Source of the DNA: Lachnospiraceae bacterium
Lineage (GTDB): Bacteria; Bacillota; Clostridia; Lachnospirales; Lachnospiraceae
Direction of reading: 5' to 3'
Assembly: GCA_015057085.1 (NCBI GenBank)
Contig: SVFB01000110.1
Coordinates: 1-36,073 of the forward strand
DNA: 36,073 nt
Position numbers and translations under genes: made by a program
Part shown: positions 1 through 5,816 of the stretch, piece after piece
Layout: the number at the start of each line of letters is the position of its first letter
How positions within the stretch are numbered: position 1 is the stretch's first letter
Notes under the pieces: model-generated
Database searches by the model: none
Told to the model about the DNA's origin: nothing
What the model saw: the letters and a program-made list of their open reading frames with translations, nothing else

Positions 1-45
1 ATGATGATTTATGAAAAGCACATGGCAGATTGTAATCTTGCTGAT

Positions 46-188
46 GTGCTTTTTTGTATAATAGGAAATTCCTTCGAATTTCCTATTATACAAAAGCACT
101 CCGTGCAGGATGCGACTGGTGCGCAGATGAATATGCAAGCTAATGCTTGCGCGCACCAGCGCGCAAAGAGTTGCTGTGCAACTCTTTG
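46..188. repeat. Cluster of three palindromic stem-loops (intergenic element, copy 1)
   Basis: Three structures lie one after another ahead of the first gene. The first pairs 56-70 with 77-91 over 15 perfect bases around the loop CCTTCG, and extends outward to about 46-99 with a small bulge. The second pairs CTGGTGCGC (116-124) with GCGCACCAG (151-159) and holds an inner hairpin GCAAGC/GCTTGC (135-150). The third pairs 164-174 with 178-188 over 11 perfect bases around TGT. A related but degraded version of the first element lies at 4995-5045. There is no protein evidence here. The open frames on both strands follow the palindromes and mirror each other. The element looks like a dispersed repetitive unit of the host genome. 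Confidence 0.7.
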
Positions 189-200
189 TTCTTGTATAAG
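171..200 (+). promoter_or_regulatory. Possible sigma-A promoter for the GNAT gene
   Basis: TTGCTG (171-176) and TATAAG (195-200) are separated by 18 bases, about 40 bases before the ATG at 242. The -35 box lies inside the third palindrome of the upstream element, so that element may supply part of the promoter. The match is moderate only. Confidence 0.35.
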
Positions 201-241
201 ACCGGCAAGAAAACGGATGCTTGCAAAATGGAGGATTTGTA

Positions 242-745
242 ATGGAACTAGTAAGAGTACAGGATTCCGACTATCGAAAAACATATGAACTTTATATGAC
301 TTTTCCGGAAAATGAAAACGGGTATATAAATAGTGTATACGGCTACAACTATGAACAGTTTCTTGAGTGGATTGAAAAAAAGAGAAACTGGTCACTGGGA
401 AAAGAACTTCCGGAGGGATTTGTTCCGGATACTACCTATGTGCTCGTAGATGAAGGTGTTTATGTCGGGGTCTTTAATTTAAGACATTATTTGAATGATG
501 CCTTAAGAGAAGGCGCCGGTCATATCGGCTATTGTATGTCAAAAGAATATCGTGGAAAGGGATATGCAACGAAAGGACTTGAGCTTACTCTTATAAAGGC
601 AAGACAAATGGGCATTCATGAAGTGTATATGTCTGTAAACAAGAATAATCCGGCAAGTCTTCGCGTGCAGATAAAAAACGGTGCCTACATTCATCATGAA
701 AATGAAAAAGAGTATTTCACGAGGATAAATGAAAAGGGCGTATAG
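242..745 (+). CDS. GNAT-family N-acetyltransferase
   Basis: This is a 167-residue Gcn5-related acetyltransferase, which would transfer an acetyl group from acetyl-CoA to an amine; the substrate is not identifiable. The acetyl-CoA loop is visible as YRGKGYATKGLE after the strand HIGYCMS, followed by a helix and the late motif NKNNPASLRV, the usual family order. I chose the ATG at 242 because GGAGG lies at 230-234 with seven bases between. The frame could extend to a TTG at 221, but that start has no ribosome site. It is followed 21 bases later by the AlkD-like gene and probably heads that short operon. Confidence 0.85.
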   Translation: MELVRVQDSDYRKTYELYMTFPENENGYINSVYGYNYEQFLEWIEKKRNWSLGKELPEGFVPDTTYVLVDEGVYVGVFNLRHYLNDALREGAGHIGYCMSKEYRGKGYATKGLELTLIKARQMGIHEVYMSVNKNNPASLRVQIKNGAYIHHENEKEYFTRINEKGV

Positions 746-766
746 AGTGAAAGGTAATATTGAAAT

Positions 767-1456
767 ATGACTCAAACAGAATTAATTACGAAACTATATA
801 GCTTTCAGGATTTGAAGTATCGCAAGATGCAGATTAGAATTATTCCGTCCATAGATTCTGAGTCAATTATCGGAGTGAGAACCCCAGAACTAAAAAGTAT
901 GGCAAAGAATCTTTTGAAAACCGGTGAATATAAAAGGTTTCTTGAAGAATTGCCTCATACATATTTTGAAGAAAACCAGTTACATGCTTTTATTATCTCA
1001 GGGATGAAAGATTTAGGTGAATGTTTAGAGGCGTTGGAAAAGTTTCTTCCGTATGTAGATAACTGGGCTACGTGTGATCAAATGTCTCCCAAAATCTTTA
1101 AAAAGAACAAAGCGGTGCTCCTTACGTATATCAAAAAATGGATTGAATCGAATCATCCTTATACCATAAGATTTGGAGTAGAAATGCTGATGGCACATTT
1201 TTTGGATGATGATTATGATCCCGTTTATCCTGAAATGGTTTCTAAGATAAGAAGTGAAGAGTATTATGTCAATATGATGATTGCGTGGTATTTTGCAACT
1301 GCTCTCGCAAAGCAGTATGAAAGTGTTATACCATTTATTGAGAAAAAAAGGCTTGATGATTGGACACATAACAAGGCGATTCAGAAGTGTGTGGAGAGCA
1401 GACGAATTACAGAAGAACATAAAATCTATTTGAAGTCATTGAAAGTGAGGAATTGA
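767..1456 (+). CDS. DNA alkylation repair protein, AlkD-like
   Basis: This 229-residue all-helical HEAT-repeat-like protein belongs to the AlkD family of DNA glycosylases, which remove positively charged alkylated bases such as N3- or N7-alkylpurines. The motif VDNWATCD places Trp100 and Asp104 with the W-x3-D spacing of the Trp109/Asp113 pair of Bacillus cereus AlkD. A third aromatic, Trp199 in LDDWTHNKAI, sits near the expected C-terminal position. IRFGVEMLM and WYFATALAK are also typical of the family. Length is normal. It sits between the acetyltransferase and larE, with larE starting two bases after its stop, which implies co-transcription. Confidence 0.87.
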   Translation: MTQTELITKLYSFQDLKYRKMQIRIIPSIDSESIIGVRTPELKSMAKNLLKTGEYKRFLEELPHTYFEENQLHAFIISGMKDLGECLEALEKFLPYVDNWATCDQMSPKIFKKNKAVLLTYIKKWIESNHPYTIRFGVEMLMAHFLDDDYDPVYPEMVSKIRSEEYYVNMMIAWYFATALAKQYESVIPFIEKKRLDDWTHNKAIQKCVESRRITEEHKIYLKSLKVRN

Positions 1457-1458
1457 TA

Positions 1459-2286
1459 ATGGAAAATATGGCAAGTCCATCGAAGACTTTATTGGAAAAA
1501 TATGAACATCTAAAAGATTACTTAAAATCTTTGGAAAGTGTTGCAGTTGCCTTTTCAAGCGGTGTTGATTCAACATTCTTATTGTTTGCAGCAAAGGAAG
1601 CTCTTAATGACAAAGTGATAGCTGTAACTGCCAGTTCGTGCTCATTCCCCAAAAGGGAGTTGAATGAAGCTACAAAATTTTGTGAAGAGAATGGAATTCG
1701 TCACGAAATATGTCTCTCGGAAGAATTAGAGATAGAAGGTTTTTCGCATAACCCTAAGAACAGATGCTATCTCTGTAAACATGAATTGTTTGAAAAAATA
1801 TTAAAAATTGCAGAGCGTGAAGGGATTCAAACTGTTGCAGAAGGATCAAATCTAGATGATAATGGAGATTATAGACCGGGGCTTCAAGCAGTAGCTGAAC
1901 TTGGTATAAAGAGCCCGTTAAGGCATATTGGTTTTACCAAGGAGGAAATCCGAATTCTGTCTAAATATTTCCATCTACCTACGTGGAATAAACAGTCCTT
2001 TGCATGTCTTTCTTCAAGATTTGTTTATGGAGAAACAATTTCAGAAGAAAAACTAGCTATGGTAGATAAAGCCGAGCAGCTGTTATTGGATTTAGGCTTC
2101 CATCAAGTTCGTGTAAGAATTCATAATATGATGGCCAGAATTGAAATTATGCCGGAAGAATTTGAAAGATTAATTTCAGAAAATGTGCGAAAAGAAATTA
2201 CACAAAAATTTAGGGAGTATGGATTTGATTATGTTACAATGGATTTGATAGGATATAGAACAGGAAGCATGAATGAGGTCCTTTAG
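1459..2286 (+). CDS. larE: ATP-dependent sacrificial sulfur transferase LarE
   Basis: This 275-residue PP-loop ATPase is LarE-like. In lactate racemase maturation LarE adenylates the carboxylates of the pyridinium precursor and inserts sulfur for the nickel-pincer cofactor. The PP-loop is FSSGVDSTF (Gly35 onward). The signature EGSNLDDNGDYRPG is clear, and Cys183 in FACLSSR occupies the place of the sacrificial cysteine. A further CxxC pair, Cys103 and Cys106 in NRCYLCK, suggests the type in which three cysteines hold an iron-sulfur cluster that carries the sulfur. The ATG at 1459 follows GAGG at 1447-1450; an upstream TTG at 1453 overlaps the previous stop codon. No larA, larB or larC is present in the window. 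Confidence 0.85.
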   Translation: MENMASPSKTLLEKYEHLKDYLKSLESVAVAFSSGVDSTFLLFAAKEALNDKVIAVTASSCSFPKRELNEATKFCEENGIRHEICLSEELEIEGFSHNPKNRCYLCKHELFEKILKIAEREGIQTVAEGSNLDDNGDYRPGLQAVAELGIKSPLRHIGFTKEEIRILSKYFHLPTWNKQSFACLSSRFVYGETISEEKLAMVDKAEQLLLDLGFHQVRVRIHNMMARIEIMPEEFERLISENVRKEITQKFREYGFDYVTMDLIGYRTGSMNEVL

Positions 2287-2340
2287 TTTTTTGCTCTTGT
2301 GTTATAGGGTTTTTATGTAGCTATTTAGGAGGATGGGAAA

Positions 2341-3810
2341 TTGAGTGAGAAGGCAAAACTAAATAAAATCTTGATTGTATGTTATGAAACGATGGTAGTT
2401 ATATTAGCGCTTGCTTACATTTTGGAATTTTTTAAGGGCGCTCGTACCGTACCATATATTATTGCATTTCTGATCATCGATTTGGTCCCGGGATGTATTT
2501 CCATGCTGTTATATAAGAAAAATCGTGCAAATGAACAATTGGCAGCAGTGATTGCATACGGATTTCTGATTCTATATGCATTTGTAATCTTTACAACCAC
2601 ATCACCATTGGCTTTTATTTATGCGATTGTTCTATTGCCTGCTATTTTGATTACGAATAATCATGTTGTATTGCGCAATTATTCTGCACTGATTGTGATT
2701 GCCAATGTGGTATTGGTGGTGTATCGCATTATTCAGAACAAAGAAGCGGCTTTGGCAAATAGCGCCAATTATGAGATTCAAGTATTGGCTGTTCTTTTAA
2801 CAGGTTTGTTTGCATTCTTTGGAAGTCGTGTTTCTACTCGGATTAGCGAAGAAAAAATTGAGGAGATTCAGCAAAAAGAAGAAAGCGAAAAGCAGTTGCT
2901 GGATAATGCAATCAATGTCGTGACTGAAATTATCAATGTTTCAGGGGAAATCGGTGTGCAGATTGACCAGCTTGCGGATGCGGTATCTAATACAAAAGAT
3001 TCCATGGAGGATGTCAGCTCGGGTACCACAAATACAGCAGAATCTCTACAGGGGCAAATCGAGAAAACCACTCGCATTCAGGAAATCATCGAGAAAGCAA
3101 CCGCGCTTTCAAGCGAGATTCATACGCTTTCCCAGTCTGCATCCGAAAAGGTTTCGGAGGGCATTGAGGGTGTCAATGAGTTGATGGAAAGCGCAGATAC
3201 CTCAAGGACGAATAGTGAACTTGTGATAAAGGAAATGTCTCTTCTCAATCAGCGAACAGATGAGGCAATTAATATTATTTCTTTGATCAATGGAATTGCC
3301 AGTCAAACCAATCTTTTAGCGCTGAACGCATCCATAGAGGCGGCCAGAGCCGGCGAAGCAGGAAAGGGCTTTGCGGTAGTTGCAACTGAGATTAATGAGC
3401 TTGCCGGGCAAACAAAGAATGCCACGGAAGATATTGAGAAAATTATCAATGATTTGCGTTCCTCCTCAGCAAAAGCATCTGATGCAGTTGGTATAATGGC
3501 GCAGTTGTCTGATAAGCAGGCGACTTTGATTGCACAGATGAAGGATGAGTTTGCAGATATCAGCGAAAGTGTAAATGGGGTGAATTCTAATGCCATGAAT
3601 CAGGCTGAAGAGATGACCATGCTTGAGCAAAACAATCAGGCCATCGTAGATGGCATTACGAATATTTCTGCAGTTTCTCAGGCTGTGACTTCAAGTGCAG
3701 ACCAAACAAAGGAATTCACATTGAAAAACAGTGAGACCACGCAGGATATTCGAAGCAATATGCAAACAATTCTGGATGTGCTGAATGCATTCAAAGAGAA
3801 ATATATGTAA
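2341..3810 (+). CDS. Methyl-accepting chemotaxis protein with a membrane-embedded N-terminus
   Basis: This 489-residue receptor starts at a TTG, supported by AGGAGG at 2327-2332 with an eight-base spacer; no in-frame ATG is better placed. Residues about 8-165 form roughly six hydrophobic segments with very short loops, so there is no extracellular ligand domain and no clear HAMP domain. A long coiled coil follows. The signalling tip is near residues 315-350, with [20 protein letters not shown] and then [11 protein letters not shown], the site that contacts CheA and CheW. Such receptors may sense a membrane-borne or energy-related signal. No other chemotaxis gene is nearby. Its stop directly abuts the stop of the convergent AraC gene. 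Confidence 0.92.
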   Translation: MSEKAKLNKILIVCYETMVVILALAYILEFFKGARTVPYIIAFLIIDLVPGCISMLLYKKNRANEQLAAVIAYGFLILYAFVIFTTTSPLAFIYAIVLLPAILITNNHVVLRNYSALIVIANVVLVVYRIIQNKEAALANSANYEIQVLAVLLTGLFAFFGSRVSTRISEEKIEEIQQKEESEKQLLDNAINVVTEIINVSGEIGVQIDQLADAVSNTKDSMEDVSSGTTNTAESLQGQIEKTTRIQEIIEKATALSSEIHTLSQSASEKVSEGIEGVNELMESADTSRTNSELVIKEMSLLNQRTDEAINIISLINGIASQTNLLALNASIEAARAGEAGKGFAVVATEINELAGQTKNATEDIEKIINDLRSSSAKASDAVGIMAQLSDKQATLIAQMKDEFADISESVNGVNSNAMNQAEEMTMLEQNNQAIVDGITNISAVSQAVTSSADQTKEFTLKNSETTQDIRSNMQTILDVLNAFKEKYM

Positions 3811-4665
3811 TCATCGTTCTCTTTTTTGATGCGCATAATAATCAATATCCAATTCATTTTTGATTTGATTGCGATAGACGCGCGGAGACATATGCATTCG
3901 TTCCGAAAAGAAACGATTGAAGGTACGTTGACTTTCAAATCCGGCATTTTCGTAAACTTCTGTAATCGTTTGATCCGTATAGCGAAGTAGATTCAGTGCA
4001 TATTCTAAGCGTGTTTCGTTGAGGTAACGGTTGAAATTTGTATGGAAAGTCCCTGAAAAAATGCGTGAGAGCGCATAGGGACTGACATACATATCTTTTG
4101 CCATACTATTTAATGTCACAGGTTCAGTGAAATGTTTGGCAATATAAGTGACAGTTCGATAAATCAAATCTCCGTCATCTTTATTATTACGTTCTTTTAA
4201 TGAGAGCAATGGCAAAATGCGTGCCAAAATCAATTGAATATAAGATTGATATATGGCATGCGTTCTAAAATCGAAATCCGGTTGTTCGGATTTGATTTCC
4301 TCATAGATTCCATTCATACAGTAATATACATCCTTATGAAGTTTATCCGCCGAGATAATTGGCTGCTCCGGAATATAATTTAAGAGAAGATTCCTGTAGA
4401 GTTCTGCATAATTTGGCGAGGCAATCAGATACATGCTCTGTCCGCGCTCAGCATCAAATACTTGAGAATGATGAATTTGGCCGGGGAACATAATCGCAAA
4501 ATCGCCTTTTTCCATATGATATAGCTCTTGTCCGACGCCCAGTTCTAAGGTCCCGCTTAAAATATATACACATTCAATAAAATTATGCATATGTGGAGGT
4601 GTATGTTCTGATTTCTTTCTGTAAAATTCAATATCATCTTCAAATGATTCATATAATGGCTTCAT
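3811..4665 (-). CDS. AraC-family transcriptional regulator with cupin sensor domain
   Basis: This 284-residue regulator has an N-terminal cupin-like sugar-sensor fold (HTPPHMHNFIECVYILSG and then GDFAIMFPGQIHH, residues about 20-70) and a C-terminal pair of helix-turn-helix motifs (LNSMAKDMYVSPYALSRIF and ITEVYENAGFESQRTFNRFF). The domain order matches AraC/XylS regulators of carbohydrate genes. The start at 4665 has an AGGAG site just upstream on the minus strand. An inverted repeat at 4694-4719 overlaps its likely promoter, suggesting autoregulation. It is divergent from the 25-codon ORF at 4859 and the ECF gene, which are plausible targets. Confidence 0.9.
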   Translation of the reverse strand: MKPLYESFEDDIEFYRKKSEHTPPHMHNFIECVYILSGTLELGVGQELYHMEKGDFAIMFPGQIHHSQVFDAERGQSMYLIASPNYAELYRNLLLNYIPEQPIISADKLHKDVYYCMNGIYEEIKSEQPDFDFRTHAIYQSYIQLILARILPLLSLKERNNKDDGDLIYRTVTYIAKHFTEPVTLNSMAKDMYVSPYALSRIFSGTFHTNFNRYLNETRLEYALNLLRYTDQTITEVYENAGFESQRTFNRFFSERMHMSPRVYRNQIKNELDIDYYAHQKRER

Positions 4666-4693
4666 GATATCTCCTGTTTATGGCTAGTCTAAA

Positions 4694-4719
4694 CACTGTA
4701 AAATCGCAAAAATACAGTG
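4694..4719. promoter_or_regulatory. Inverted-repeat operator candidate upstream of the AraC gene
   Basis: CACTGTA (4694-4700) and TACAGTG (4713-4719) are perfect 7-base inverted arms separated by 12 bases. The repeat lies 29 bases upstream of the AraC start codon and spans the predicted start site and -10 box on the minus strand. The spacing fits binding by a dimer on successive turns. Assignment to the adjacent regulator is inference. Confidence 0.5.
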
Positions 4720-4738
4720 AAATAATAAAATTTTGCAA
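4709..4738 (-). promoter_or_regulatory. Possible promoter of the AraC gene
   Basis: On the minus strand, TTGCAA (4733-4738) and TATTTT (4709-4714) are 18 bases apart, placing the transcript start near 4702 and leaving a leader of about 37 bases. The -10 box overlaps one arm of the inverted repeat. Confidence 0.4.
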
Positions 4739-4858
4739 GATTTGGCTACTTTTATGCACCTTATGACAAGTATTTTAATCTATTTGGGGTTATGATACAA
4801 CCGTAAACAAGATAAAGAGATTGATACGGCGAATGAAGTCGCCGGGAAGGAGATTAAA

Positions 4859-4936
4859 ATGAAGAAATTATTGAAAAACTTATGGAAAGAATATGTAAAG
4901 CTTTGTGCAATGGAGTACGGACGTTTTTACAGATAA
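4859..4936 (+). CDS. Small 25-residue basic peptide, function unknown
   Basis: A 25-codon frame begins with MKKLLKNLWKEYVK and ends EYGRFYR. It has a strong ribosome site, AAGGAG at 4847-4852 with a six-base spacer, and is followed 24 bases after its stop by an intrinsic terminator at 4961-4995. A small hairpin (CGGCGA 4827-4832 with TCGCCG 4839-4844) sits just before the ribosome site. The peptide is rich in Lys and aromatic residues with one cysteine, and could form a short amphipathic helix. I do not recognise it. The gene is divergent from the AraC regulator and may be its target. It could also be a leader peptide, although there is no gene between it and the terminator. Confidence 0.5.
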   Translation: MKKLLKNLWKEYVKLCAMEYGRFYR

Positions 4937-4960
4937 AACGAACAAGCGAGACTTGAACTG

Positions 4961-4995
4961 AAGTCGTATGGCAATCCTGCCTTACGGCTTTTTTT
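4961..4995 (+). terminator. Intrinsic terminator after the 25-codon ORF
   Basis: AAGTCGTATGGCA (4961-4973) pairs with TGCCTTACGGCTT (4978-4990) with one mismatch and one G-T pair, around the loop ATCC. A run of seven T residues follows (4989-4995). It closes the small transcription unit before the ECF gene. Confidence 0.8.
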
Positions 4996-5045
4996 ATAGG
5001 TAATTTCTCCGAAATTCCCATATCATAAAAAAAGTGCTCCGCTGG
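4995..5045. repeat. Degraded copy of the palindromic intergenic element
   Basis: TATAGG, AATTTC, TCC and GAAATT form an imperfect hairpin, followed by AAAAAAAGTGCTCCGCTGG. The same order occurs at 57-108: a GGAAATT/AATTTCC hairpin followed by AAAAGCACTCCGTGCAGG. The two stretches look like diverged copies of one element. The rest of 5046-5111 holds only the inverted repeat before the ECF gene. Confidence 0.45.
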
Positions 5046-5078
5046 TTCTTGAAATGAGAGCGATTGTGCTATAAGATA

Positions 5079-5096
5079 CTATCAAATTATTGATAG
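5079..5096. promoter_or_regulatory. Inverted repeat just before the ECF gene ribosome site
   Basis: CTATCAA (5079-5085), spacer ATTA and TTGATAG (5090-5096) form a perfect 7-base inverted repeat ending at the AGGGAG ribosome site (5095-5100). It could be a repressor operator, or an RNA hairpin that affects translation of the S component. No known riboswitch consensus was recognised around it. Confidence 0.35.
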
Positions 5097-5111
5097 GGAG
5101 TACTGGAAAAA

Positions 5112-5645
5112 ATGAAAAGCAAGAAGATGATTTTGGCTGCCTTGTTTGCAGCGTTAACTTGTGTTGGCACTATGATTATAAAGGTGCCAACTCCAACCGG
5201 AGGATATGTGCATCCGGGAGATGGTTTTGTATTATTGGCAGGATTGCTCCTCGGGCCACTGTGGGGCGGGCTGGCGGCCGGCGTCGGATCGGCGTTGGGC
5301 GATGTGCTGGGCGGATATTTTATTTACGTTCCGGGAACATTTGTGATTAAGATGCTGACAGCGATGGTGGCATATTATATGTTTAAAGCGATATCAAAGG
5401 AATCCCATGAGCATACCCACAGGAACATTCTTTCTACAATTGTTGCCGGAATCGTTGGGGAGGTGGTTATGATTGCAGGATATTTCCTTTACGAAATTTT
5501 TATACTTTCTGTCGTAAGCCATGGAACATTTTCGGCAGGGTTTGCTGCAGCATTAGTTGGAATACTGCCTAATTTGGTACAAGCAATTTTTGGTGTAGGA
5601 ATCGCCACCGTGCTGTATCCATTGTTGAGGAGAATTACCGCATAA
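5112..5645 (+). CDS. ECF transporter S component (vitamin uptake)
   Basis: This 177-residue integral membrane protein has about six hydrophobic segments. It resembles substrate-binding S components of energy-coupling-factor transporters, which bind a vitamin or related small molecule and dock to a shared EcfA-A'-T module. The early stretch VPTPTGGYVHPGDGFVLLAG and then GLAAGVGSALGDVLGG is typical of the S-component group around the riboflavin/HmpT type. The substrate cannot be read from the sequence. No EcfA or EcfT gene is nearby, so it would use a shared module encoded elsewhere. It is followed by a hairpin and T-run at 5737-5769, which may also terminate its transcript. Confidence 0.82.
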   Translation: MKSKKMILAALFAALTCVGTMIIKVPTPTGGYVHPGDGFVLLAGLLLGPLWGGLAAGVGSALGDVLGGYFIYVPGTFVIKMLTAMVAYYMFKAISKESHEHTHRNILSTIVAGIVGEVVMIAGYFLYEIFILSVVSHGTFSAGFAAALVGILPNLVQAIFGVGIATVLYPLLRRITA

Positions 5646-5684
5646 TCATTTAGAATTCTGCAACAAACAAGCCTACAAATGTTG

Positions 5685-5713
5685 TTGACGAGCATAAAAA
5701 ATAGTGCTAATAT
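5685..5713 (+). promoter_or_regulatory. Near-consensus sigma-A promoter for the giant adhesin
   Basis: TTGACG (5685-5690) and TAATAT (5708-5713) are exactly 17 bases apart. The predicted start near 5720 lies 97 bases before the adhesin ATG and about 17 bases before a terminator-like hairpin. Confidence 0.75.
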
Positions 5714-5736
5714 ACTATTTGTTTGAAAAGAGTTAT

Positions 5737-5769
5737 ACAGTCGCGCTAAACATGCGTGGCTGTTTTTTT
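5737..5769 (+). terminator. Terminator-like hairpin in the adhesin leader (possible attenuator)
   Basis: ACAGTCGCG (5737-5745) pairs with CGTGGCTGT (5755-5763), with two G-T pairs, and is followed by a run of T to 5769. It lies between the promoter at 5685-5713 and the adhesin start at 5817, so transcripts from that promoter must pass it. It could end ECF-gene transcripts, attenuate adhesin expression, or do both. Confidence 0.6.
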
Positions 5770-5816
5770 GCGGCCTATAGAAATGAAAAAATGCTATGAA
5801 AAGAGGTTTTATTTTA

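Noticed and set aside
1-288. A 95-codon plus-strand frame and a matching 128-codon minus-strand frame
   Set aside because: Both run through the palindromic element and into the acetyltransferase gene in other frames. The palindromes themselves give mirrored peptides on the two strands, so the frames reflect DNA repeats and not proteins.
2868-3596. Open frames on the opposite strand of the chemoreceptor
   Set aside because: They are shadows of the biased heptad-repeat codons and carry no start signals or recognisable domains.
5000-5111. Vitamin riboswitch ahead of the ECF S component
   Set aside because: I looked for TPP-, FMN-, preQ1- and cobalamin-type conserved cores and saw none; the region holds a degraded palindromic element and a short inverted repeat.
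5720-5816. Riboswitch aptamer in the adhesin leader
   Set aside because: Only about 17 bases lie before the terminator stem and no known aptamer core is visible. Simple attenuation or a terminator of the ECF gene is a better reading.
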